Shown one piece after another: positions 9,078 to 17,751 of a stretch of 64,000 nt of DNA; the stretch's first letter is position 1; the number at the start of each line of letters is the position of its first letter. Under the pieces are notes generated by a model, which saw only the letters and a program-made list of their open reading frames with translations, ran no database searches and had not been told where the DNA came from. The position numbers and the translations under genes were made by a program. Origin of the DNA: Rhizobium sp. BK602 (GTDB taxonomy: Bacteria; Pseudomonadota; Alphaproteobacteria; Rhizobiales; Rhizobiaceae); the NCBI RefSeq assembly GCF_014195095.1, contig NZ_JACIBC010000004.1:310001-374000 (forward strand), read 5' to 3'.

Positions 9078-10123
9078 GGCGCTGGCGCACCATAGCCCTT
9101 GCGGGCAGCCTGATCTTCATGACCATGAGCCAGCCGCTCATGGCGCAACGCGCCTCGATCGATCCGCAGGCATGGGCCGCCTACAAGGCGAAGTTCCTCG
9201 ACGCCGACGGCCGCATCGTCGACAACGGCAACGACAATATCAGCCACAGCGAGGGGCAGGGCTACGGCCTGCTGCTCGCCTATCTTTCAAACAGCCCCGC
9301 CGATTTCGAGCAGATCTGGTACTTCACGCGGACGGAGCTGCTTCTGCGCGACGATGGTCTCGCCGCCTGGAAATGGGATCCGGCCACGACACCGCATGTG
9401 GCGGATACCAACAATGCCTCGGACGGCGACATGCTGATCGCCTATGCATTGGCACTGGCGGGATCGGCCTGGAACAAGCAGGACTATCTGAGCCAAGCCT
9501 CGCAGATGGCGAAGGCGCTTCTGGCGCATGCCGTCGTCCATGCCGGCGGAAAAACCGTCATACTTCCCGGCGTCGGCGGCTTTGCAGCCTCCGATCGTGA
9601 CGACGGTCCCGTCGTCAATCCTTCCTATTGGGTCTACGAGGCAATCCCGGTCATGGCGCTGCTCGCGCCCTCCCCGGAATGGCAGAAACTAAGGGATGAC
9701 GGCCTGTCGCTGCTGCGCCTGGCGCAGTTCGGACCACGAAAATTGCCGGCGGACTGGGTAAGCATCCGGGCCAAACCGAGCCCGGCCGTCGGCTTCGATG
9801 CGGAGTTCGGCTACAATGCCATCCGCATCCCGCTTTATCTCGCTCGGGCGGGCATAGCGGACAAGGAGCTGCTGACGCGGTTGCGGGCGGGCATGGTCGC
9901 GGCCGACGATGCGCCAGCGATCATCGATCTGGAAACCGGCAAGCCGAAACAATCCCTGACGGACCCGGGTTATCGAATTGTTAACGATGTTGTGGCGTGT
10001 GTGACAGGCGGAACGAAATTGCCCGCGGCGGTTCGACAGTTCGCACCATCATTTTACTATCCGTCGACCCTCCAATTGCTGGGCTTGGCTTTCGTCGAGG
10101 AGAGGCATCCAGAGTGTTTATGA
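9074..10123 (+). CDS. bcsZ: Endoglucanase BcsZ (CelC), glycoside hydrolase family 8
   Basis: Periplasmic beta-1,4-endoglucanase, 349 aa, that trims nascent cellulose. A signal peptide covers residues 1-24 (cleavage after PLMAQ likely). The GH8 signature HSEGQGYG carries the catalytic acid Glu60. The later GYNAIRIPLYLAR stretch, preceded by FDAEF, is the conserved region around the second catalytic acid. The start overlaps the bcsB stop (ATGA at 9074). The stop overlaps the start of the next gene in the same way. In Agrobacterium and Rhizobium the equivalent gene is called celC. Confidence 0.94.
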   Translation: MRRWRTIALAGSLIFMTMSQPLMAQRASIDPQAWAAYKAKFLDADGRIVDNGNDNISHSEGQGYGLLLAYLSNSPADFEQIWYFTRTELLLRDDGLAAWKWDPATTPHVADTNNASDGDMLIAYALALAGSAWNKQDYLSQASQMAKALLAHAVVHAGGKTVILPGVGGFAASDRDDGPVVNPSYWVYEAIPVMALLAPSPEWQKLRDDGLSLLRLAQFGPRKLPADWVSIRAKPSPAVGFDAEFGYNAIRIPLYLARAGIADKELLTRLRAGMVAADDAPAIIDLETGKPKQSLTDPGYRIVNDVVACVTGGTKLPAAVRQFAPSFYYPSTLQLLGLAFVEERHPECL

Positions 10124-12411
10124 AATCCTCCTTCCTGATGGTTTCCATGATAGCCGCGGCAGCCGGGGTTGCCGTGACGATGGGCGACCGCGAGGCGATC
10201 GAGGATAAGTTCAAATCCGCCCAGAACCACTCGCAGGCCCGTGCCGAGCCGACCGCACGCCTCAAACAGAGCGAACTCGCCTTCGATCAGCCGGCGGTCG
10301 ACATGCAGACGGTTGCCGATCGCATCCAGGCGAACGCGCCGGCCTCGGTGCTTCCCGATGCGCCATCCGCCATCCGAACCGAGGGCGACACGCCCGCCGC
10401 CGTCGCGCAGGCCGCACCCCAGCCAAGCACTCCGCCGGCAGCCGCGCCGCCGAAAGTCGATGAAAGCGCGCTGCGCTATTTTGCCAGCCGCGGCGACAAG
10501 GCCCGGCTACAGGCGGAAATCTCCCGGCTACAGGCGCTGTACCCCAACTGGGTACCGCCGGCCGACCCGCTGGCCATCCCGCAAAACAGCGACAAGCAGC
10601 TCGAGGCCATGTGGCAGCTTTATTCCGAAGGCCGCTATGCCGAGCTGCACAAGGCGATAGCGGACCGTCAGACGGCCGAGGCCGGATGGCAGCCTCCCAG
10701 CGACCTGCTGGACCGCCTCGCCATTGCCGAAGCCCGCGCGCGCCTCGTCAACGCTTCCGATCTCAAGCAATATGCCACGGTCGTCGACATCGGCGCCGAA
10801 ACGCCGAGCCTGCTCACCTGCAGCGATATCGACGTTCTATGGCGGATCGCCGAAGCCTTCATCCGCACCGACCGCGCCGCTCGCGGCCAGGATGCCTATG
10901 TCTATATCCTGAAAAACTGCACCAACCCGCCGGAAAGGCTTGCGACGGTACAGAAGGCGGCCGCCCTGCTGCCCTACCAGCCCATGCAAGACATACTGGC
11001 GCTCGAAAAAACTGACGGTGGCGGCGGCCGGGAATTCGACGGCATTCGCACCGATCTCGCGCGCCGCTTCGTCGCCATGGGCAACGACGATCCGAAACTG
11101 ACGGTGGCGCCGAACTACCTCACCGATGTCGAAACCGTGGCTCAAAGCCAGGGGCTTCCCTCCGACGCCCTTCTTCTCGGCTGGTACTATCTGCGCCGCC
11201 AGGATTATGGCGATGCGGAAAAATGGTTCCGGATCGCCCATGACAAGGGAGACTCCGCCTCCGCCTCGCAAGGCTTCGCGCTGGTCCTGATCGCCGAAGG
11301 CAAGCCGCAGGAGGCCGAGACCATCATGTACAAATGGCGCGCCGTCTCCAAGGACGCGACGGCGACCTATCTCGCGGCGACGGCCAATCTGATGGCGCTG
11401 CAGCCACTCCCAACACTCGGCGAAGATGTGCTCGGCCGCATCGCCACCGAGGTCATGGCACAGAAATATACGCCGACGGCGCAGCAGTTCGGCTGGTATG
11501 CGCGCTCGCTGAACCAGCCGCAAACGGCCGCACGCTGGTTTGAAACCGCGCTGCGCTGGAAACCCGACGACGAACCATCGGCCTATGGGCTTGCCATTAC
11601 ACGCGACCAGCTGAACGACAAGCAAGGCGTGGCGGAAATTCAAAGACTGTGGGCGGGACGGTCCGAGCGCATCGCCAGGCTGGGCGAAGTGAAACCGCGC
11701 GCGCCGGCGGCCCTGCCCTCGCCGGAGCAGACATCTCCGCAGACGGCGGCGCCGCCTTCGAAATCCCTTGCCGTGCCGCCGGCTAGAGCCGATCTCGGCG
11801 TGACGAGCGGTGAGAGCTCGCCCGCGCCGACTGGGTACAGCTCCCCCAAGAAACAGGCTTCCACAGGCCAGCGCGGTGCGCGCCGGCCGCGCGATTGCTC
11901 CACAACGATCAGCGCCGAGCGGCTTGCACCGGCGGAAGCGCTGTCGCGCGGCTGGTGCCTGATGGATCTCAATCGCCCCATGGAAGCCATCGCGGCCTTC
12001 GAGATCGCGCTGAACACCCCGGCCGGCAAGGCGCGGGAGGACGCGGCCTATGGGCAAAGCCTTGCCTATCTGCGCGCCGGACTGACGAACAACGCCGCCG
12101 TCGCGGCCACCCAGGCACCCCTCAGCCGACCGCGCGCGGCCGAGCTGCAGGTCGCGATCCTGGCCAATCGTGCGCTTTCCGCCTTTGCCGCCAAGCGCTA
12201 CCAGGAGACGCTGGTCTATCTCGATCAACGCGCCCAGCTTCAGCAGGAGCGGGTGGATCTGATGGTGCTGCGCGGCTATTGCTATCTCAATCTCAAAATG
12301 TACGACGATGCCGAGCGCATCTTCACCGCCGTGGCGGCAACCGGCAACAAGGACGGAAATCGCGGCCTGACGGATTTGCGGCTGACCCTTCATCCGGATC
12401 ATAGCCAATGA
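10120..12411 (+). CDS. TPR-rich protein of the cellulose operon
   Basis: 763 aa, beginning at the ATG overlapping the bcsZ stop. An N-terminal hydrophobic segment (residues 4-21) acts as signal or anchor. A proline/alanine-rich linker (about 90-150) follows, then many helical repeats of TPR/Sel1 type through most of the protein, for example around RQDYGDAEKWFRIAHDKG. A second proline-rich linker lies near residue 530-570 before a last TPR block. It occupies the place of the TPR half of BcsC in enterobacteria, but no outer-membrane beta-barrel is visible. It probably scaffolds cellulose export in the periplasm. It may match genes called bcsK or celE in relatives; I cannot verify which. Confidence 0.8.
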   Translation: MKSSFLMVSMIAAAAGVAVTMGDREAIEDKFKSAQNHSQARAEPTARLKQSELAFDQPAVDMQTVADRIQANAPASVLPDAPSAIRTEGDTPAAVAQAAPQPSTPPAAAPPKVDESALRYFASRGDKARLQAEISRLQALYPNWVPPADPLAIPQNSDKQLEAMWQLYSEGRYAELHKAIADRQTAEAGWQPPSDLLDRLAIAEARARLVNASDLKQYATVVDIGAETPSLLTCSDIDVLWRIAEAFIRTDRAARGQDAYVYILKNCTNPPERLATVQKAAALLPYQPMQDILALEKTDGGGGREFDGIRTDLARRFVAMGNDDPKLTVAPNYLTDVETVAQSQGLPSDALLLGWYYLRRQDYGDAEKWFRIAHDKGDSASASQGFALVLIAEGKPQEAETIMYKWRAVSKDATATYLAATANLMALQPLPTLGEDVLGRIATEVMAQKYTPTAQQFGWYARSLNQPQTAARWFETALRWKPDDEPSAYGLAITRDQLNDKQGVAEIQRLWAGRSERIARLGEVKPRAPAALPSPEQTSPQTAAPPSKSLAVPPARADLGVTSGESSPAPTGYSSPKKQASTGQRGARRPRDCSTTISAERLAPAEALSRGWCLMDLNRPMEAIAAFEIALNTPAGKAREDAAYGQSLAYLRAGLTNNAAVAATQAPLSRPRAAELQVAILANRALSAFAAKRYQETLVYLDQRAQLQQERVDLMVLRGYCYLNLKMYDDAERIFTAVAATGNKDGNRGLTDLRLTLHPDHSQ

Positions 12412-12442
12412 GCAAGACCGGCTGCCTCGGCATCGCCTGGTA

Positions 12443-14281
12443 GTGCTTCATCAACAAGATTTCGATATGCTTGCCGCAACGATCGCGATGACGTGCTTTA
12501 CGATAGGCCTCCGAGTGACCAACGCCTCCACCCAGACCACAGAGACCGATCAAGAGGCCATGCGGCTGCGGGCGGAACTCGAGCATCGCACCAAGGTCAC
12601 CCCGGCCATGCTCCACTCCATCAACACCGAGGGCCAGCTGATCTCGGTCAGCGATGCCTGGCTTGCCAAACTCGGCTATACGCGTGACGAGGTGATCGGC
12701 AGGCCATCCTCGGATTTCCTCACACCGGAATCCCGCGCCTATGCGATCGAGGAGGTTCTGCCGGTCTTCTTCCGGACGGGCCGCATCGACGACGCCGAAT
12801 ACCAGATGATTTGCAAGGATGGACGCGTCATCGACATCCTGCTGTCCGCGGTGCTGGACGATGGCTCCTCCGAGATCGGCACCATCTCCCTGGCCGTCAT
12901 CACGGATGTGACCGCGCTCAAGACGGCCAAACGGCTGCTGTCGGCGAGCGAGGCACGCTACCGCGGCCTGGTGGAAGACCAATCCGAACTGATCTCGCTT
13001 GCCAGCCCGGACGGCGTGCTGCACTTCGTCAATCATGCCTATGCGCGCCATTACGGGCTGCCGCCGGAGGAGATGATCGGCAGGAATCTGTTCGATTTCA
13101 TTCCCGAAGACGGTCGCGCCGCCGTGGCCGCGCATTTCAAATACGTCTGCAGCGTCAACCACAGTGTGGAAGATGAAAACCAGGTCACGCTGCCCGATGG
13201 CCGGCGCCGCTGGATGGCCTGGCGAAACAGGGCGCTCACCGATGCCGATGGGCAGGTGATCGCCATCCATTCCGTCGCGCGCGATATCGACGACCGCGTC
13301 GCCGCCGAGCGGCGTCTCAAGGAGAGCGAGGCACGCTACCGTCTGCTGGCCGATCACGGCACGGATATGGTGGTGCAATTCGACCGGGAGCTGGTTCGCC
13401 GCTATGTCTCGCCGGCCTGTCGTGACATTCTCGGCTACGAACCGGAAGAATTGATCGGCGGCCAGCCGACCGATCTGGTCCATCCCGACGACGGTGCCAG
13501 CGTTGCCATGACTTTCCGGTCGTTGCTCGACGGCAGTGAAGAACGAAGGACGATCATCAACCGGTTTCGCCACCGCGACGGACGCTGGATCTGGCTGGAA
13601 GCGCAGCTCAAGGCACTCAAGAACCCCGAGCGCGGAGCCCTGTCGGGCGTCATCGGCACGCTACGGGATGTCTCGGCTCGAAAGGCCATCGAAGAGGAAC
13701 TGCAGGAGGTCAACCGGCGTCTGCAGGCGCTTGCCGAGCAGGACGGCTTGACCGGCTTGGCCAACCGGCGGCTCTTCGACGATGCGCTCGCGCGCGAAAC
13801 GCACCGGGCGATGCGGGAAAAGAGCAGCCTTGCCTTGCTGATGATCGATGTCGATTGGTTCAAGACCTTCAATGACTTCTATGGCCATCCGGCCGGCGAC
13901 GAATGCCTGAAGCGGATCGGCGCGGCCATCAGGCGCATCGTCAGCCGCCCCGGCGAGATCGCCGCCCGCTATGGCGGCGAGGAGTTCGCGGCCCTTTTGC
14001 CCGATACCGACGAGCAGGCCGCGGCGGCAACCGCCGAAGAGATCCGGCAGGCCGTGTTCGAGCTTGCGATCGAGCACAGGATCAGCCCGAACGGCGTCGC
14101 AACCATCAGCATCGGCGCCGCGGCAACGACGGCCGGAGCCGCCTTCGAGCCCGAGCAACTCCTGAACAATGCCGACCGGGCGCTTTACCGCGCCAAGGAA
14201 AGCGGCCGGAACAGGGTGGCCCATAATTCGAAGCCGTCTTCGCAGACGGAGAGGCCAGAAAGCGCTTCCACGAAACGTTGA
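12443..14281 (+). CDS. PAS-PAS-PAS-GGDEF diguanylate cyclase
   Basis: Cytoplasmic c-di-GMP synthase of 612 aa from the first possible start, 31 bp after the cellulose operon. Three PAS domains (about residues 45-155, 170-290, 300-420) precede a GGDEF domain with an intact active site GGEEF near residue 511. The inhibitory I-site position five residues before it reads RPGE rather than RxxD, so product inhibition may be weak. The start is uncertain: GTG 12443, ATG 12488 and GTG 12515 are in frame and none has a strong ribosome site. Position and the PilZ domain of BcsA suggest it supplies c-di-GMP for cellulose synthesis. Confidence 0.88.
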   Translation: MLHQQDFDMLAATIAMTCFTIGLRVTNASTQTTETDQEAMRLRAELEHRTKVTPAMLHSINTEGQLISVSDAWLAKLGYTRDEVIGRPSSDFLTPESRAYAIEEVLPVFFRTGRIDDAEYQMICKDGRVIDILLSAVLDDGSSEIGTISLAVITDVTALKTAKRLLSASEARYRGLVEDQSELISLASPDGVLHFVNHAYARHYGLPPEEMIGRNLFDFIPEDGRAAVAAHFKYVCSVNHSVEDENQVTLPDGRRRWMAWRNRALTDADGQVIAIHSVARDIDDRVAAERRLKESEARYRLLADHGTDMVVQFDRELVRRYVSPACRDILGYEPEELIGGQPTDLVHPDDGASVAMTFRSLLDGSEERRTIINRFRHRDGRWIWLEAQLKALKNPERGALSGVIGTLRDVSARKAIEEELQEVNRRLQALAEQDGLTGLANRRLFDDALARETHRAMREKSSLALLMIDVDWFKTFNDFYGHPAGDECLKRIGAAIRRIVSRPGEIAARYGGEEFAALLPDTDEQAAAATAEEIRQAVFELAIEHRISPNGVATISIGAAATTAGAAFEPEQLLNNADRALYRAKESGRNRVAHNSKPSSQTERPESASTKR

Positions 14282-14329
14282 CGCCCCACCCGCGCGGGGC
14301 CGGCGGCGATGGGCGTGAACGGGCCTGCA

Positions 14330-15583
14330 TCATTGCGGTCTGAACGACACTTCCAGATGCTGCCGGTCATGCGCGATAATCTGGCAATTCGTTTCAAAGC
14401 CTTCGCTGCGGATAGACAATACGAATTCGGGCGGAATGCCCATCGCATTGGAAACGCAAAGGCCGGCGCCATCCGCGCCAAGGGACTGGACCGTGCAATC
14501 GATCGTCGAGCGGCGGTCGTTGAATATGATCGAACCGGCCTTCAGCACCCGCCGGCGGGAACTTGCGCTATCCGCCTGAAGGGAGCTCCATGAAACGCAG
14601 CGGTTCCGGCCATTGTGCTTGGCATGGTACATCGCGGCATCCGCCTGCGCCAGCAATGTCTCGATATCCTTGCCGACCAGGGAGAGCGCCGAAACGCCGA
14701 GGCTCGCGGTCACCCGCAACGCGCCATGATCGCCACCGATTTCCTTCGACAGGATCGCCGTCCTGACCTTTTCCGCAACCGCAAGCGCGCCGTCCCGGTC
14801 GACATAAGGAAGAAGGATGGCGAACTCCTCGCCGCCGAGACGACCGAAGAGATCGCCGGCCCTGAGGGTGGCTTTGCAGGTCGCCGCCACCGCTTTCAGC
14901 ACCTCGTCTCCAACAGCATGCCCATAGGTGTCATTGACCTGCTTGAAATGATCGACATCCAGGACGATGCAGGACACATGATGCTGATGCCGCAGGGCAA
15001 GCGCGATGAGCTGATCGGCCTCCTGCTTGAAGGCCCGCCGCGTCAGAGCCTCGGTCAGGCCGTCGGTCGCGGCCGACTGCAATAGCTCGATCCGGTCCAT
15101 CGCCACGCCGGCAAGCTCCTGAAGGACGGCACGGTCTTCGCTCGCGAACGATCTCGGCTTGCGGTCGATCGCGCAGACCGTGCCGATCACATGGCCCTCT
15201 TTCGTTTTCAGCGGCATGCCGGCGTAAAAGCGGATATGGGTCTCGCCGGTCACCGCCGGATGGTCCGAAAACCGAGGGTCCCGCGTCGCATCCTCGACCA
15301 CCATAGCCTGTTCGCTGTCGACCACGTAGCGGCAGAACGTATCCTCGCGCGGAACCTCACCGGCGGCCAGCCCCGAGCAGGCCTTGTACCACTGGCGATG
15401 GGCATCGATCAAAGAGACGAGACCGATATCGACTGCAAAGACCTGCTTTATCAACCGCACGATCCGCTCGAAACCCTCGTCGCGCGGCGAATCCAGCAAA
15501 TCCAGGGGCTCAAGTGCTTCCAGACGCGCGGCCTCCCGCCGATCATCCACGGACAACTTCCCAAACACGCCCGCAGCCGCCAT
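14330..15583 (-). CDS. GAF-GGDEF-PilZ protein
   Basis: 417 aa, convergent with the PAS-GGDEF gene. An N-terminal GAF domain (about 22-165, with DTFCRYVV and MPLKTKEGHVIGTVC) is followed by a GGDEF domain with GGEEF near residue 249 and an intact RAGD I-site exactly five residues upstream. The last 75 residues resemble a PilZ domain (RRRVLKAGSIIF, TIDCTVQSL). Its second motif reads SLGADG instead of [D/N]xSxxG, so c-di-GMP binding there is doubtful. It likely makes c-di-GMP in response to a small ligand or redox signal. No transmembrane segment is seen. A GAF-GGDEF-PilZ order is uncommon. Confidence 0.87.
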   Translation of the reverse strand: MAAAGVFGKLSVDDRREAARLEALEPLDLLDSPRDEGFERIVRLIKQVFAVDIGLVSLIDAHRQWYKACSGLAAGEVPREDTFCRYVVDSEQAMVVEDATRDPRFSDHPAVTGETHIRFYAGMPLKTKEGHVIGTVCAIDRKPRSFASEDRAVLQELAGVAMDRIELLQSAATDGLTEALTRRAFKQEADQLIALALRHQHHVSCIVLDVDHFKQVNDTYGHAVGDEVLKAVAATCKATLRAGDLFGRLGGEEFAILLPYVDRDGALAVAEKVRTAILSKEIGGDHGALRVTASLGVSALSLVGKDIETLLAQADAAMYHAKHNGRNRCVSWSSLQADSASSRRRVLKAGSIIFNDRRSTIDCTVQSLGADGAGLCVSNAMGIPPEFVLSIRSEGFETNCQIIAHDRQHLEVSFRPQ

Positions 15584-15693
15584 CCCGCACTCCTCAAAAG
15601 ACCGATGCCGTGATCCGTTTGGAAACTAGGCAAAGAATGCGGTGATGAAAAGCCGGTAATTGGGAGGTGGTGGTTTCTCGCTGAGCGTGCAGG

Positions 15694-15957
15694 CTAAAGA
15701 TAATCTGGCTCCAGTCCGGTCAGGAACTCCGAAAAGCTACCGGCGACCACTCCGACCTGATCCCAGCCATATCCCGGCTCGCCAAAGGTTTTCGCCTTCA
15801 CTGCAAGATAATGGACACAGCCGTGTGTCTCGTATCGCAAATCGAGAAGGCAATGATCGTAGCCTTCATCGAAAGTGAAGGGATACAGGCTGTCCGGCAG
15901 TCGTGCTATGGAATTGCTGGAAATTGACCTAGCAACGCGCCTTAGAACGCCCCTCAT
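15694..15957 (-). pseudogene. SUKH (SMI1/KNR4) immunity protein remnant
   Basis: An 87-codon frame whose last 65 residues resemble the C-terminal half of SUKH immunity proteins: LPDSLYPFTFDEG, CLLDLR, then the ending SFSEFLTGL. The N-terminal half of the fold (about 60 residues) is missing. The putative ATG at 15957 has no good ribosome site and lies 21 bp after the preceding immunity gene. It is probably the 3' remnant of an immunity gene whose 5' end was lost in cassette exchange. A short functional protein cannot be excluded. Confidence 0.5.
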
Positions 15958-15978
15958 GATTTGATCGTGAATCTACGC

Positions 15979-16737
15979 TTATTGACCTGCTTTAGCGATG
16001 ATCGGAACAGTTTCAGTAACAATATCCTGACGCCCATCGATCTCGACAGCAAATGAATAATGCAGCGAGCGTGGCAGTCGGCTAAGTGATTCCGCCAGCT
16101 TCACTCTTCGATAGGACGTTGCCATATTGGCAAGCTCGAGGTCCTCGCGAAGATAGATTTCCCCTTCCGACAGCGGGCCATGCGCTTTGCGCAGCTGCGG
16201 CAAGAGTTGACGCCCATTTTCATCCTCGATGAACTTATAGGTGTCGGGTAAAGTCGCGCTCATCAGAATATTCCATATATCCTCGGGAGCGTTCCGGGAT
16301 TCGCGGAAAAGTTCGACAGCATTCTCCGGCATTTCAACACCCGCCAGATCGTATAACTCCTGCAGATCATGCGGGGGAGGGTCGGTTTCTCTGCGGCTTG
16401 TCAGATCCATGAGTAGAGCAACATCAAGCGAAAAAGTAAAATGGCGCCCCTCCCTGTGCCAAAGGTCGATCGCTCCCAAGCTCGAATATCCGAAAGCTGC
16501 AAAATCCCCACTATGCAGATTCGGCGCTTTCGCCAATATGCCCGCGAGGAAATCGTCAAACATGAATGGCGTGCACAAATAGTAGTTCCGATCAGCATAG
16601 TATCCGAGGCCATGCTGCACCCAAAATCGCGTTAGATCATCGGGCAACCTGCCAACAGCTGCTGTCGCTTCGGCTTCCGCAACCCGTTTAGCCTGACGAG
16701 GTTCGCCTCGCGCTTCAAGAAATTCGGTGTTTGACAC
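15979..16737 (-). CDS. Tdi1-like T6SS immunity protein (GAD-like/DUF1851 type), apparently orphan
   Basis: 252 aa. The N-terminal part (LPDDLTRFWVQHGLGYY, then YLCTPFMFDDFLAGIL) resembles GAD-like domains. The C-terminal part (AHGPLSEGEIY, then ANMATSYRRVKLAESLSRL) resembles the DUF1851/Tdi1-C domain, the arrangement in Agrobacterium Tdi1, which neutralises the T6SS DNase Tde1. No Tde1-like toxin is next to it; the upstream gene is a PAAR protein. It may protect against foreign effectors or be left over from an earlier cassette. Base composition is AT-richer than the core genes. The domain calls are from memory of the families and moderately sure. Confidence 0.6.
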   Translation of the reverse strand: MSNTEFLEARGEPRQAKRVAEAEATAAVGRLPDDLTRFWVQHGLGYYADRNYYLCTPFMFDDFLAGILAKAPNLHSGDFAAFGYSSLGAIDLWHREGRHFTFSLDVALLMDLTSRRETDPPPHDLQELYDLAGVEMPENAVELFRESRNAPEDIWNILMSATLPDTYKFIEDENGRQLLPQLRKAHGPLSEGEIYLREDLELANMATSYRRVKLAESLSRLPRSLHYSFAVEIDGRQDIVTETVPIIAKAGQ

Positions 16738-16804
16738 ATGGCCTCGTCAAACTGTTCTTAACAACGTCTGCGTACGAGAAGGCACCCACCCCGTCGATAA
16801 GAAC

Positions 16805-17104
16805 CTATTCGAATGTAATCCAGGACACACCTTGGACGAGCCTGCCACCGTGACCACAGCTATCGCCGAAACGAGCAATTTTCTGCCCATTGATATTGGC
16901 GACTGAAGAACCACTGACGATACCGTCGTCAGTCGGAACGCCCGTGCAAAGACATTTGTCGCCAACCGTGGCAACGGGAACACCTTCGACGGTAACAAAG
17001 CTCTGTTGAGTTGACTGGACAGGGCCACCCACATGCGGTTTCGGTCCCGGATCGCACGCAGGGCAGGTATGCATTTGACCTTTAAGTGTAACAGGACTTC
17101 CCAT
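16805..17104 (-). CDS. PAAR-domain spike-tip protein
   Basis: 99 aa, the length of a stand-alone PAAR protein. It caps the VgrG trimer and sharpens the T6SS spike. Signature features are the PVTLKGQMHTCPAC start with paired cysteines, the proline/glycine-rich stretch with PHVGGPV, GVPVATVGDKCLCTG in the middle and the ending ARFGDSCGHGGRLV. AGGAAG lies just upstream of the ATG. There is no C-terminal toxin domain, so it is structural. It lies 41 bp after the GNAT gene and 67 bp before the Tdi1-like gene. Confidence 0.9.
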   Translation of the reverse strand: MGSPVTLKGQMHTCPACDPGPKPHVGGPVQSTQQSFVTVEGVPVATVGDKCLCTGVPTDDGIVSGSSVANINGQKIARFGDSCGHGGRLVQGVSWITFE

Positions 17105-17145
17105 AGTTATATCTTCCTATGTAAAATAAATCTGTTCGCTCATGG

Positions 17146-17706
17146 TTAGACCATCCCAACGTTGCTTTGCTGCCGAAGTAACACACAATCTCGCCTCTCG
17201 GATGAAATTTGCGGGTGAACACGATATGCTGGGAGTAACTTTTCCTGTCTAATATTCACTTTAGCGAGCGTATGGATGAGAGCATGATGCTCTGCGTCAA
17301 TGATGGTCCAAGCCTTGCGAAGCTCTAAGGTGGAGATGACTGCCTGCAATGCTTCCACCGCAAGTCCGTTTCCACTTCTAGCTGGAGCCAAAAGCCCGCC
17401 CAATTCATTGTCCGGTCCAACTTGGATAAAGCCGATAGGATTGCGCGGATCTAAGCGGTCAGCACCCACGTAAGTACGCAATCCTTGCTCCCGTGCTTCT
17501 CGCCATTCTACAATTACAAAAAAGGTATCTGCGATGTCAGTAACGGGAGGATACGGGCTAAATCGGCAAACATCCGGGTCGGACAGAAGTACATGCAACC
17601 CTGGCCCGTCCGAATGAACTGGCGTCCGTAAAATCAGACGCGGTGTCTCTATTCGACGAATATCCAAAGGGCTAGAAGATGTTGAAATTTGTGTTTCGTA
17701 TGACAT
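17146..17706 (-). CDS. GNAT-family N-acetyltransferase (RimJ/RimL type) in the effector cassette
   Basis: 186 aa from the ATG at 17706, chosen for its GGAACGG ribosome site; an in-frame ATG 13 codons upstream lacks one. The start ETPRLILRTP is typical of the RimJ/RimL acetyltransferase group. RSGNGLAVEAL resembles the acetyl-CoA pyrophosphate loop. The gene lies between the ComJ-like and PAAR genes. It may modify the effector, protect the producer by acetylating a target, be an effector itself, or be an unrelated passenger. The sequence does not decide. AT-richer than core genes. Confidence 0.75.
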   Translation of the reverse strand: MSYETQISTSSSPLDIRRIETPRLILRTPVHSDGPGLHVLLSDPDVCRFSPYPPVTDIADTFFVIVEWREAREQGLRTYVGADRLDPRNPIGFIQVGPDNELGGLLAPARSGNGLAVEALQAVISTLELRKAWTIIDAEHHALIHTLAKVNIRQEKLLPAYRVHPQISSERRDCVLLRQQSNVGMV

Positions 17707-17751
17707 TACCGTTCCAAACAGTTTATTTAGCTGGCCACCATACAAAAAGCA

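Noticed and set aside
12323..13573. Minus-strand open frame of 416 codons under the PAS-GGDEF gene
   Set aside because: The plus-strand frame carries PAS and GGEEF motifs; this is its mirror.
14283..14300. GC-rich inverted repeat between the two cyclase genes as a terminator
   Set aside because: The stem is only 5 bp with an 8-base loop and no T-run; too weak to report in this GC-rich setting.
16376..17104. PAAR protein read as a fused toxin with the next gene
   Set aside because: The PAAR frame ends cleanly at residue 99, and the next gene has its own start in a separate frame after 67 bp.
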